Shown: positions 17,468 to 25,680 of the stretch, piece by piece
How positions within the stretch are numbered: the first letter of the stretch is position 1
Layout of the letters: each line of letters begins with the position of its first letter
DNA from: Acidimicrobiaceae bacterium
GTDB lineage: Bacteria > Actinomycetota > Acidimicrobiia > Acidimicrobiales > Aldehydirespiratoraceae
Length of the DNA: 64,000 nt
Direction: 5' to 3'
Assembly: GCA_016845585.1 (NCBI GenBank)
Contig: JAERSO010000131.1
Span: forward strand, 1-64,000
Translations under genes and position numbers: made by a program
Notes under the pieces: model-generated
Told to the model about the DNA's origin: nothing
Seen by the model: the letters and a program-made list of their open reading frames with translations, nothing else
Databases searched by the model: none

Positions 17468-17869
17468 ATGCCGATCTACAGCGCCGAGCGCGAGGCGGCC
17501 GGAATCCCGGAGCTCGCCCAGCAGCTCGTCGACAAGATCGGGGCCGTCGACGCGGTGATCGTGTCGTTCGCCGAGCACAACGGGTCGTACTCCGCCGCCT
17601 GGAAGAACACCTACGACTGGGCGTCACGCCTCGGCATGCAGGTGTACCAGGGCAGGAAGGTGGCGATGCTGGCCACTGCGCCCGGGCCCCGCGGCGGTGC
17701 CGGCGTGCTCGAGAGCGCGACGACCGTGGCACCCTTCTTCGGGGCCGAGCTCGTCGGGAGCCTTTCCGTGCCGAGCTTCAACGACAACTTCGACAGTGAT
17801 GCCGGCGAGCTCGTCAACCCGGAACTCCGCAGCCAGCTCGAAGCCCTGTTGTCGAAGCTCGCCGACTGA
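17468..17869 (+). pseudogene. NAD(P)H-dependent FMN reductase, N-terminally truncated
   Basis: 133 codons of a flavodoxin-like FMN reductase of the YieF/ArsH type: EMPIYSAEREAAGIPE, then SFAEHNGSYSAAWKNTYDW (FMN contact) and VAMLATAPGPRGG. The first 40 or so residues that should hold the phosphate-binding loop (GSLRxxSxN) are absent. The coding sense begins abruptly at about 17447, 5 bp after the MFS stop, which marks another deletion junction. Without the loop, FMN binding is unlikely. It is the third truncated gene in a row. Confidence 0.65.
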
Positions 17870-18958
17870 TCAGGTCGGGGCCACACCCTCGAGCCGGTCG
17901 AGTCGATTGACGACGTCGTCGAACTCGAAATAGGCATCCTGCAGGTGGCGCCGCGCTTCAGCGCCGCTGAAGCCGGTGCGGCCGTGCAGGACTCGGTGTC
18001 CGTGAACCATGAGCATCTGACCGGCATCCAGTCGGCGGTGCACCTGGTTTCCGGAGTCGAGGATTCGTTCGGTGAGAGCGCGATACGCCGAGTACCACTC
18101 GTCGAGTCGCGGCTCATCGAGCGGCAAGGGCTGCAGGGTCTGATTCGAGTACCGGACTCCGACCACCGCACCCGCGGGATCGACTCGAACGATCGGCTGG
18201 CGCGAGAACGTCTCCCCCTCATCGCTGTAGATCCGGTGCGGTACCGGAACCTCGGCAAGGACGGTGAATGCCGCCGGATCATCCGCTCTCAGTTGGTCCA
18301 CGACATTCCAGCCGTCGACCACGATCGAGTCGCCGCCGTCGGCGGAGTTCTGCAGCATGGCCAGGAGCTGTCCGCTCGGCGGCCACGTGTAGCTGGCGAG
18401 ATCCGTGTGCGGCGGGAGCGGGTCGGCGGTGAAGGCGATGTTGTAGCCATCGAGCGAGTACTCGATGTCATGGATGCGCGCGAACGGCACCTCGCGAATC
18501 GCCACCCCGAGCCGTTCGAGCCAGCGACCACACTCCCCCGGCTCGGTCGACATGCCGGTGACCACGAGCACGCCTTCGTCGCGATACGAGGCCAGCGCTT
18601 CGGATCGGAGGGCGTCGTCGCCCCAGAACGCACCGTCATCGACAGTGGGCAGTTCGTGACCACCGCTCCAGAGCCGGGGTTCGTGCTGCATGCGCCGTCG
18701 CTCGACCAGACGCAGCAGGCGCAGCAGCGCCATGTCGTACCGGCTGGTGTGGCCGTCGTTCCATATGACGGTGACGCCGCCATCGTCAACGAACTGGTCC
18801 GCCACCGCGAGGTCGAGTGGGACCTCCGACAGCGTCAACCGCCGTTCCCCGATCCCCGGGACGAAGCACGAGGCACACGGGCATTGGAGACGCAGCCAGG
18901 TGGCAGGAGCATCGAGCGACAGGCCGTCGATGAGCACCGAGACTCGAGATGCCATCAC
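17870..18958 (-). CDS. Gamma-butyrobetaine dioxygenase-like Fe(II)/2-oxoglutarate oxygenase
   Basis: 362 residues. The N-terminal domain (about 1-95) has CPCASC (C26, C28, C31) and a later histidine (H70), the CxCxxC zinc site of gamma-butyrobetaine and trimethyllysine hydroxylases. The C-terminal TauD-type double-stranded helix has the iron triad H184-x-D186 (PPHTDLASY) and H325 (VLHGRTGF), with the 2-oxoglutarate-binding Arg in the final helix (EARRHLQ region). The role would be hydroxylation of a betaine-like compound, as in carnitine synthesis; substrate is inferred from family. It converges directly on the FMN reductase remnant and diverges from the M28-like gene. Confidence 0.8.
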   Translation of the reverse strand: MMASRVSVLIDGLSLDAPATWLRLQCPCASCFVPGIGERRLTLSEVPLDLAVADQFVDDGGVTVIWNDGHTSRYDMALLRLLRLVERRRMQHEPRLWSGGHELPTVDDGAFWGDDALRSEALASYRDEGVLVVTGMSTEPGECGRWLERLGVAIREVPFARIHDIEYSLDGYNIAFTADPLPPHTDLASYTWPPSGQLLAMLQNSADGGDSIVVDGWNVVDQLRADDPAAFTVLAEVPVPHRIYSDEGETFSRQPIVRVDPAGAVVGVRYSNQTLQPLPLDEPRLDEWYSAYRALTERILDSGNQVHRRLDAGQMLMVHGHRVLHGRTGFSGAEARRHLQDAYFEFDDVVNRLDRLEGVAPT

Positions 18959-18986
18959 AACCCCCGATCAGATCTACCCTGCGGCC

Positions 18987-20084
18987 ATGGATGGAGAGAC
19001 ACTATTCGACATCACCGAGACGTACCACGAACTCGGCATCCACCAGAGTGGTACCACCGTCGACACCGCCACCGCGGCCTGGCTCGCCGCTGAACTCGAG
19101 GCGCGGGAGATGTCGGTCGCCCTGCAGCCGGTGCCGTTCGACCGGTACGTCTGCGAGAGCTCCCTGGTCGTCGACGGGGAGGCGGTCGACCATCTGCCGT
19201 TGTTCTACGAGTGGGTCGGGGAGATCGAGACGACCGATGTCGGCGTTCGGATGGTCGATGCCCGCGGCGGCGGATCGGTCGGGCTCATCGACGATGTGGT
19301 CGCCGACGCAGCGGGCTCCGGACGCGCTGCCAGTGTCCTGGCGACGGACCATCCGAATGGATCACTGGTGGCCGTCAACCGATCCCCCAGCCTTGGATCG
19401 GGCCATCCGATCGTCCTGGTGGCCGGACGAGATCACCAACGACTCGCCGGCGCGGCCGAGGTCACCCTTCGCATGCGCGCCGGGATCGAACGCACCGCCA
19501 CCACCAACGTGATCGCGAGGAACCCCGCCGCCCTGGCAGCCGACCACGAGCCGGTCCTGTTCACGACCCCGCTCACGGGTTGGGTCCGAGCGGCCGGCGA
19601 GCGCGGCACGGGCGTGGCGATCTTCCTCGAGATGATGGAGCGGTTCGTCGACACTCCGGTCGGCGCCGTCGCCTGTGGAGGCCACGAACTCGACCATCTC
19701 GGCGTCAACCACTGGCTCGACAACCGTCACGTCGAGCCGACCGCCGTCGTCCATCTCGGCGCGTCGGTCGCCGTCGACCATCCGACGCCTGCGGGACGCG
19801 TCCTCGCTCCCACCCGTGCCGGCGTCACCAACGCCACCGGGAGGAGGGGCGACGCGATGCGCGCTGCCCTCACACCGGGCCGCCTGGCCATACGCACCGG
19901 TACAGATCAGTGGGTCGGCGAGAGTCGGACGTTGCAGGTGCTCGGCGTGCCGATGCTCTCGATCGCCGGTGGCGGGATCGACTTCCACACCCACGAGGAC
20001 ACACCAGCGCGTGCCACATCGCCCGCGGCCCTCGCGGTCATGGCTGACATCGTCGAGGATGCCACTCGCATCCTGATCAACTGA
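18987..20084 (+). CDS. M28 peptidase-like protein with degraded zinc site
   Basis: 365 residues from ATG 18987; the longer frame overlaps the dioxygenase gene. The order of segments follows M28 aminopeptidases: GTGVAIFLEMMERF matches the helix after the first metal ligands, ACGGHELDHLGVNHWL matches the EE-x-GLxGS stretch, VVHLGASVAV matches the next strand, and GGIDFHTHEDTP matches the final His ligand region. The HxD pair is replaced by TPLTGW and the DNASG aspartate by RGTGVA, so a normal two-zinc site cannot form. It may be a binding protein or an enzyme with altered metal use. There is no signal peptide. Confidence 0.6.
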   Translation: MDGETLFDITETYHELGIHQSGTTVDTATAAWLAAELEAREMSVALQPVPFDRYVCESSLVVDGEAVDHLPLFYEWVGEIETTDVGVRMVDARGGGSVGLIDDVVADAAGSGRAASVLATDHPNGSLVAVNRSPSLGSGHPIVLVAGRDHQRLAGAAEVTLRMRAGIERTATTNVIARNPAALAADHEPVLFTTPLTGWVRAAGERGTGVAIFLEMMERFVDTPVGAVACGGHELDHLGVNHWLDNRHVEPTAVVHLGASVAVDHPTPAGRVLAPTRAGVTNATGRRGDAMRAALTPGRLAIRTGTDQWVGESRTLQVLGVPMLSIAGGGIDFHTHEDTPARATSPAALAVMADIVEDATRILIN

Positions 20085-20091
20085 ACTCGGG

Positions 20092-20607
20092 TCAGTCGAC
20101 CCGATGCAGGACGCCCGAGTCGACGTCGTACACGAAACCGGTGATGTGCTCGCGGTTCGGAAGGAACGGGTTGTTGCGAAGACCCTCCAACGCCTGCTGA
20201 GTGTCCTCGAACGGGTCGCTGAACGACTCGAGTGACCACGTGGGTGCCGTACCCAACTCAGCCTCGAGATCGGCCCGGAACTGCGACTCGTCAACACCAT
20301 GGAGTCCGCACTTCGTGTGATGAAGCAGGATCACTTCCCTGGTGCCGAGGGAGCGCTGAGACAACACGAGCGAGCGAACGACGTCGTCGGTCAGAACACC
20401 ACCCGCATTGCGGATCACGTGTGCCTCGCCCCGGTGGATGCCGAGGATGTCCTCGACGTCCATGCGGGCATCCATGCAGGCCACCACGGCGAGGCGTTGG
20501 GTCGGCGCCGACGGTGCCCCCTGGCGGGAGAAGGTCGCCGCATAGGACGCATTGCGATGGACGAGATCGTCGACGATGGGGCTGAACGGCTCGGAACTCA
20601 CGCCCAA
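20092..20607 (-). CDS. Beta-carbonic anhydrase
   Basis: 171 residues. Zinc ligands are C44 (in VACMDARMD, with the paired D46 and R48), H97 and C100 (HHTKCGL), the complete beta-class set. The short length and IRNAGGVLTDD segment fit the Rv1284-type clade of actinobacteria. It interconverts CO2 and bicarbonate in the cytoplasm. It starts at TTG 20607, with GTG 20601 as a good alternative, and ends 7 bp from the M28-like gene, convergent. Confidence 0.9.
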   Translation of the reverse strand: MGVSSEPFSPIVDDLVHRNASYAATFSRQGAPSAPTQRLAVVACMDARMDVEDILGIHRGEAHVIRNAGGVLTDDVVRSLVLSQRSLGTREVILLHHTKCGLHGVDESQFRADLEAELGTAPTWSLESFSDPFEDTQQALEGLRNNPFLPNREHITGFVYDVDSGVLHRVD

Positions 20608-20654
20608 GACGCTAGCGGGAGCCCTGACCCGCCCGCGATGACTAGTGTGGCGAG

Positions 20655-21218
20655 GTGACCACGGACGGCGAACCCCGGGTGCGGGTTCAATGGGAAGACC
20701 GACAACGGGTCTTTCAGGCGCGGGTGTTGACCCACGCCGACGCCGACGTCGACCTGCGCGCCTATCGCACGTTCTTCGGCCCCCCGGCCGGCCATCCGCG
20801 CCCCGCCACCTCTCGAATCGAACGAGCCTTCGTCGTCGTCATCGCCACCGCCGTGATCGTGGGTGCGATCATGCTCACCGACCTGGCCACCGAGGTTCCC
20901 GCCGCCGTCGCCGGTCTCGGCGGGGGGATGGCGTTGATCGCCGGGTTGGCAGGGCCCGACCCCCGCCGCGTCAACCCGCCGTCGGCGCCACTGGTCGCCA
21001 TCTACCCACGACGGGTCGCTCGTGGAGACCTCCCCCAGGTCGTGACCCGCATCAACCTCGATGAGCTCGACCGGCTCGGGGCCGACGGCTACGGCTCGCT
21101 CGTCGGCTCGGCGAGGCCCGGCGGCACCCTCGGCATCTTCGTCGACGACTACCTGGTGTGGGCTCGCACCCCTCCCCGCGGCGGAATCAACCTCGACCCG
21201 AGATTCGGCATCGACTGA
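20655..21218 (+). CDS. Hypothetical membrane protein
   Basis: 187 residues from GTG 20655. There is a soluble N-terminal part of about 55 residues, two adjacent hydrophobic helices (AFVVVIATAVIVGAIML and VAGLGGGMALIAGLAG) and a C-terminal soluble part of about 90 residues with LDELDRLGADGYGSLVG. I recognise no family. It lies alone between carbonic anhydrase and hydantoinase A and ends 13 bp from the convergent hydantoinase gene. Confidence 0.6.
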   Translation: MTTDGEPRVRVQWEDRQRVFQARVLTHADADVDLRAYRTFFGPPAGHPRPATSRIERAFVVVIATAVIVGAIMLTDLATEVPAAVAGLGGGMALIAGLAGPDPRRVNPPSAPLVAIYPRRVARGDLPQVVTRINLDELDRLGADGYGSLVGSARPGGTLGIFVDDYLVWARTPPRGGINLDPRFGID

Positions 21219-21231
21219 CCCGCCCCGAGGA

Positions 21232-23253
21232 TCAGTCCAGGTTCGGGCGGCCGCTGGCAATCGCCGTGGCGGTGCCCTCGACGAACATGGGTCGCCCCTC
21301 GACATCGATGACCTTCTCGACCCACGTCGTCTCGATCTCGAAGTCGACCGTGCCCGCATCTCGGGCCGCCTGCATTGCCGCCTCGACCGCCAGCTCCTCG
21401 GCTCGCTCCTGCGCCTGGGGCCGTTCCCACGCCGTCTCGGGATCGATGCCCGAGTGGACGCGATACACACCGCGGCGCGGGCAGGTCACCATGATCTCGG
21501 CGCGAACCCGAACCTTGCCGACCACCGCGCCAATCGCATTCGCCACCCCTGCATGCTCGGGAACGTCAACCGGACAACCCAGCAGCTCCCCAATGGCCGG
21601 GTAGTACGTCGCGGCGGGCGCGCCCAGGCCGATCAGCGGCACTCCCAGACCGGCGACGAGGCGGGAACTGCGGGTGGTGCCATCGATCGCGGCGGCGACG
21701 AGGGCCGACGTCGATGCCTTGGCCGGAAGCCCGTCGCGCACCAGCGCGGCGTCGAGCAAGGCCTCCGCCGAACGACGCACCAACGTCTTCACCACGATGG
21801 CGCTGATCGCTTCGCCGGCGCTCGTCTCCCGGGTCTCCTCGGCGATCGCCCGCCCGTAGCGGTCGCGCCGCCGAGCGAAGAGTTCGGCACCGAGACGGGC
21901 CGCCTCGGCGTTGTTGGTGGACTGCCGACCGAGGACATGGCTCGCATCAGTGGGCGTGAACGCGGCCATTCGAACGACGGCTCGCCCGACGAGTCGACGA
22001 ACCGCGCGCTCCTGCAGGCTCGACCGGACCGCCCGGCCAGCAGGCGTCAACTCACCGCCGAGTTCGTCGACGATCTCCTGTTCGAAACGGTCGAGTTTCG
22101 CATTGTGGACCCGGGACGTCGGCTCGAGGAAGACGCCATCCCACACGCCCGGGATGTCGCTGTCGAGCTGCTGCCGGAGGGTGTCGAGCACGACCTGCCC
22201 CGCGCGATCGGCCAGCAGACTCAGGGGCACAACCCGGCGGGGACCGATCTCGAGCTCTGGTCCGACCGCACGATCGGCGAGCGCCACCTCGCTGTCGCCA
22301 CCCAACCCATGGGTGTGCATCATCACGGCCTCGACCATGGTGCGATGTCCTCCGACGATGGCTCCGTCAGGACTGAAGTCCGGGAGGCCGTCGCGCACGA
22401 CCGCAATGTCGGTGGTCGTCCCGCCGATGTCGGAGACGACCGCATCGTCGGCATCACCGAGGTGGGCGGCACCGACGAGGCTCGCCGCGGGACCGGAGAG
22501 AATGGTCTCGACCGGTCGATCGCGGACGAAATCAGTGGAGACGAGCGAGCCGTTGCCGCGCACGATCATCATCGGTGCGTCGATGCCGCCCTCCTCGAGA
22601 ATCGTGGCCGTCGTGGCGACCAGCTCGTCGATCAGGGCGATCAGTCGGGAGTTGAGCAGGGCGGTCACGCCTCGCTTCGGGCCGTTGAGCTTGGCCGAGA
22701 GCTGATGGCTGCACGTGACGGGCTTGCCCGTGTGCTCACGGATCATGTCGCGAGCGGCGAGTTCGTGCTCCGCGTTGCGCGTGGCGAACTGGGCCGTGAC
22801 GGCGAAGGCATCGACCTGGTCGGCGACTGCATCGATCTGTTCCGCCAGGTGGCCGAGATCCAACGGCATGACCTCGTCACCATGGGACGTGTGGCCGCCA
22901 TCGACGACAACCACGGCGTCTGATCCGATGGCTTCGCGCAGCCCGCCCCGGTCGAGTGCGTCAGGCTCGAATCCGATGGTGACGAGGCAGGCGGGTCGAC
23001 CCGTCCCCTCGACGAGTGCATTCGTGGCGAGCGTGGTCGACAGGGCGACCATCTGGATCGCTACCGGCTCGACGGCAGCAGATTCGATGGCCGCATCGAT
23101 CGCGCCGCGGATCCCCACCGACAGATCGTCGTGGGTGGTGGGTGACTTCGCCTTCGCGAGGATGGCGCGAGCGTCCTCGTCGTAGACGACGGCGTCGGTG
23201 TACGTACCGCCGGTATCGACCCCCAAGGCGATCCGGCGCTGATGAGCAGCCAT
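21232..23253 (-). CDS. Hydantoinase/oxoprolinase family protein, HyuA type
   Basis: 673 residues from ATG 23253. The N-terminal actin-like ATPase domain opens with ALGVDTGGTYTDAVVYDE (phosphate-1 loop), continues with LATNALVEGTGRPACLVT, and the second nucleotide motif is VVSDIGGTTTDIAVV. Members are ATP-dependent subunits that open hydantoin or 5-oxoproline rings or carboxylate acetone/acetophenone, normally with a HyuB partner. No HyuB gene is adjacent, so the partner is elsewhere or this one works alone. The start diverges from a split-barrel gene across 52 bp. Confidence 0.85.
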   Translation of the reverse strand: MAAHQRRIALGVDTGGTYTDAVVYDEDARAILAKAKSPTTHDDLSVGIRGAIDAAIESAAVEPVAIQMVALSTTLATNALVEGTGRPACLVTIGFEPDALDRGGLREAIGSDAVVVVDGGHTSHGDEVMPLDLGHLAEQIDAVADQVDAFAVTAQFATRNAEHELAARDMIREHTGKPVTCSHQLSAKLNGPKRGVTALLNSRLIALIDELVATTATILEEGGIDAPMMIVRGNGSLVSTDFVRDRPVETILSGPAASLVGAAHLGDADDAVVSDIGGTTTDIAVVRDGLPDFSPDGAIVGGHRTMVEAVMMHTHGLGGDSEVALADRAVGPELEIGPRRVVPLSLLADRAGQVVLDTLRQQLDSDIPGVWDGVFLEPTSRVHNAKLDRFEQEIVDELGGELTPAGRAVRSSLQERAVRRLVGRAVVRMAAFTPTDASHVLGRQSTNNAEAARLGAELFARRRDRYGRAIAEETRETSAGEAISAIVVKTLVRRSAEALLDAALVRDGLPAKASTSALVAAAIDGTTRSSRLVAGLGVPLIGLGAPAATYYPAIGELLGCPVDVPEHAGVANAIGAVVGKVRVRAEIMVTCPRRGVYRVHSGIDPETAWERPQAQERAEELAVEAAMQAARDAGTVDFEIETTWVEKVIDVEGRPMFVEGTATAIASGRPNLD

Positions 23254-23305
23254 GAGGTGACAGTCTGCCGCCGCGGACCCCGGAGAAGCGACATATGTTT
23301 GACCG

Positions 23306-23821
23306 ATGACCACTCCCCGATCCGAACGTCCCGACATGGCCGGCTACGGCGTCACCGACGATCCTGAGGGACTCCTGCCGTGGGACTGGGCCGAGGAGCG
23401 GCTTCTCGCCAGCCGCAACTTCTGGCTCGTTACTGCCAGCGGCGACGGCCGTCCGCATTCGATGCCGGTCTGGGGTGTCTGGATGCCCGAGCGCCAGCGA
23501 TGGGGTGGCGGGTTCGCGACCTCGGCGCGGAAGGTCCGCAACATGCGGGCGAATGACCGGGTCGTCGTCACCAACGAGGATTCGGTGAACGTCGTGTCCA
23601 TCGAAGGCCGCGCCATGCCGATCGCCGGTGACGAGGCCGACCCGATGATCCAGGCGTGGGCGGAGAAGTACAGGTCCGAGATCGGCGACGACGTCGACGC
23701 CACCGCCGAGTTCATGCACCAGAGTTCGATGTGGGAGATCGTCCCCGAGCGGGCGTTCGGCCTGATCGAGACTCCCGAACAGTTCTCCTCCGCCGCCACT
23801 CGCTGGGCCTGGGACCTGTAA
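23306..23821 (+). CDS. Pyridoxamine 5'-phosphate oxidase-like (PPOX class) F420/FMN protein
   Basis: 171 residues. LLASRNFWLVTASGDGRPHSMPVWGVW is the opening strand pair of the split-barrel fold, and FATSARKVRNMRAND and VVVTNEDSVNVVSIEG follow in the order expected for PPOX-class proteins of actinobacteria. These bind F420, FMN or heme; the substrate is unknown. The stop TAA (23819-23821) is enclosed in a perfect hairpin. It diverges from the hydantoinase gene. Confidence 0.75.
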   Translation: MTTPRSERPDMAGYGVTDDPEGLLPWDWAEERLLASRNFWLVTASGDGRPHSMPVWGVWMPERQRWGGGFATSARKVRNMRANDRVVVTNEDSVNVVSIEGRAMPIAGDEADPMIQAWAEKYRSEIGDDVDATAEFMHQSSMWEIVPERAFGLIETPEQFSSAATRWAWDL

Positions 23822-23846
23822 CGCTGGGGTCTGTCCCCAGCGTTAC
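23818..23846. repeat. Perfect inverted repeat GTAACGCTGGGG, copy 2
   Basis: GTAACGCTGGGG (23818-23829) and CCCCAGCGTTAC (23835-23846) are perfect 12-bp arms around the loop tctgt. As in copy 1 at 3424-3452, the TAA stop of the upstream gene lies in the left arm, and a convergent gene (nitroreductase, ending 23857) follows, so it may act as a two-way terminator. The loop differs from copy 1 (acagt) in sequence but not in length. Confidence 0.7.
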
Positions 23847-23856
23847 AGGTGCCTGG

Positions 23857-24510
23857 TCAGGGCCAGAGGGGTTCGTTGATCTCGAAGCCGACGGGCTCGC
23901 CCCAGGTGTTGCGGTAGGAGACCTCGTGGGCGGGGTTTCGTTTGGCGACGCCCCATTTGCCGGTCGGGTAGCCCATCGGCACACAGCAGGCCATCCGGAA
24001 CCCGGCGTCGTCGGGCACGCCCAGGACCTTCAGCGTCTCCTCGCCCTTGAATCCGAGCACCGATGTGAGCGATGAGCCCACACCGTCGGCGCGTGCCGCG
24101 AGCATCGCGCTCCAGACAGCCGGGAAGATCGAACCACCGCTGGCATCGAACTGATCGAAGGCGAACAGCATCAGCGGATAGGTGCCGAAGTTCTCCTGTG
24201 CCCAGGTCACCGAGTTGAAGATCCGCAGGAACTGCTGCGACTCGGGATCGTCCGGGGTGGCTCGCGATTGGGCGAGCCGGTCCTTGTAGATCGTCTCCCA
24301 CAGGATGTCGATGCAGTCGCGGTAGAGGTCACCGATCTGTTGCCGTTTCGCCTCGTCGTCCACGAGCATGAAACGCCAACCCTGGCCATTGCCACCACTC
24401 GGAGCTCGGATTGCGGCATCGAGGATGCGCATCTGCACATCCTCGGGGACCGGTTCGTCGGTGACCCGCCGCATGGCGCGCGTGGTGTACAGGGCTTCGC
24501 GAATATCCAT
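23857..24510 (-). CDS. Nitroreductase family protein
   Basis: 217 residues. MDIREALYTTRAMRRVTDEPVP is the classical N terminus with the FMN-phosphate-binding arginines, APSGGNGQGWRFMLVDD is the next FMN motif, and VLGFKGEETLKVLGVPDD with PMGYPTGKWG closes the fold. Members are FMN enzymes that reduce nitro groups, quinones or flavins with NAD(P)H. The substrate cannot be told. It converges on the inverted repeat and diverges from a small Cys-rich gene across 56 bp. Confidence 0.9.
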   Translation of the reverse strand: MDIREALYTTRAMRRVTDEPVPEDVQMRILDAAIRAPSGGNGQGWRFMLVDDEAKRQQIGDLYRDCIDILWETIYKDRLAQSRATPDDPESQQFLRIFNSVTWAQENFGTYPLMLFAFDQFDASGGSIFPAVWSAMLAARADGVGSSLTSVLGFKGEETLKVLGVPDDAGFRMACCVPMGYPTGKWGVAKRNPAHEVSYRNTWGEPVGFEINEPLWP

Positions 24511-24566
24511 AGGGACGCAGTTGAGCAGACCCTCAACACCACGCGCCAGCTGTCGATACTGAGAAA

Positions 24567-24758
24567 GTGACCAGCTTCCTCGATTCCCTCCACGAACCCG
24601 AGCGTCACTGCTCGTGTGGGCATCATGAGGGTTCGCACTGCCACGGGTTCAGCAACCAGGCCTGCATGTGGTGTGACTGTCGCACCTTCGCCGACCCGGA
24701 GAACCCGCTGTCGCGCGAGCCGGTCGGTACGACCCGCCGCTTCCTGTCACGCCGCTGA
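24567..24758 (+). CDS. Small Cys/His-rich protein, possible metal binding
   Basis: 63 residues from GTG. Six cysteines (15, 17, 25, 33, 36, 38) and five histidines (14, 19, 20, 24, 26) lie within 25 residues (HCSCGHHEGSHCHG, then CMWCDC), enough for one or two zinc or iron-sulfur sites. The flanks are short and polar, and no membrane helix or signal peptide is present. I recognise no family. It lies between two oxidoreductases (nitroreductase and MpaB-like) and is read in the same direction as the latter, 69 bp upstream. Confidence 0.55.
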   Translation: MTSFLDSLHEPERHCSCGHHEGSHCHGFSNQACMWCDCRTFADPENPLSREPVGTTRRFLSRR

Positions 24759-24827
24759 CACTCCCGACCCACACGTTTCCACGCCCCCTGCTGCCCCGAG
24801 CGGCCCCAGGTGTCATAGAACAGGGGG

Positions 24828-25679
24828 ATGGACACGGAACCGATCCGAGCGCGTATCGCGGGCGGGCTCCGCGAGATCGTGACGGGGTCGGCTGAGCCGA
24901 CCATCGTCGATTTCGATCCTGACGCATCACGTCTCTTCGGGCCCGGTAGCGCCCCGTGGCTGGTCCAGTCCGATGTCGCGATGCTCGTGGGCGGGCTCCG
25001 GGCATTGCTGATCCAGACGCTGCATCCGCTCGTCATGGCCGGCGTCGCCGACCACAGCGACTACCGAAACGATCCACTGGGGCGGCTGCAACGGACCGGA
25101 CAGTTCGTTGCCACCGTCACCTACGGCACGCTCGACGAAGCCGAGCTCGCCATCGACACGGTACGTCGCGTCCACGACCACATCACCGGCACCGCCACCG
25201 ACGGCCGAGGCTACGAGGCGAACAACCCGCACCTGCTCGCGTGGGTCCATGCCACCGAGGTCGACAGCTTTCTCCGAGCCCGGACCCAGTACGGAGCGAC
25301 CCCGTTGCCGGCCGGCACACCGGACCGATACGTCGCCGACATGGCAGAGATCGGCAGGCGACTCGGGGTCGAGAACCCGCCCGAGTCGACCGTCGATCTC
25401 GCCTGGACACTCGAGCGATTCCGGCCTGAGCTCGACGCCGGCCGCCAGGCCCTGTCAACCGTGCGGTGGCTCGCAGCACCTCCTGGGACACCGCTGCATC
25501 TGCGAGCTCCCTACGCGGTGTTGTTCGGAGCGGCCGTCGGCCTGCTCCCCCGCTACGCCCGCCGCATGCTGTGGCTCCCGCTACCGCCGCTGGCTCGCCC
25601 CGCGGCCATCGAACCTGTCGCCACCGGGCTTCTGCGGGTGCTCGACTGGGCCATTGGCCCGTCACCGGCCACCGTCTGA
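24828..25679 (+). CDS. MpaB-like (DUF2236) oxygenase-domain protein
   Basis: 283 residues. Marks of the DUF2236/MpaB family are ALLIQTLHPLVMAGVADHS (conserved His near residue 65), RLQRTGQFVATVTYG and NPHLLAWVHATEVDSFL (two histidines). The family includes latex-clearing proteins and the mycophenolic-acid enzyme MpaB, heme-containing oxygenases; actinobacteria carry many uncharacterised paralogues. The C-terminal third is helical and proline-rich. ATG 24828 has an AGGGGG ribosome-binding site. It converges with the broken repeat-protein gene, 1 bp beyond its stop. Confidence 0.75.
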   Translation: MDTEPIRARIAGGLREIVTGSAEPTIVDFDPDASRLFGPGSAPWLVQSDVAMLVGGLRALLIQTLHPLVMAGVADHSDYRNDPLGRLQRTGQFVATVTYGTLDEAELAIDTVRRVHDHITGTATDGRGYEANNPHLLAWVHATEVDSFLRARTQYGATPLPAGTPDRYVADMAEIGRRLGVENPPESTVDLAWTLERFRPELDAGRQALSTVRWLAAPPGTPLHLRAPYAVLFGAAVGLLPRYARRMLWLPLPPLARPAAIEPVATGLLRVLDWAIGPSPATV

Positions 25680-25680
25680 A

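Noticed and set aside
21061-22923. 620-codon plus-strand open frame
   Set aside because: Antisense to hydantoinase A, which has clear ATPase motifs.
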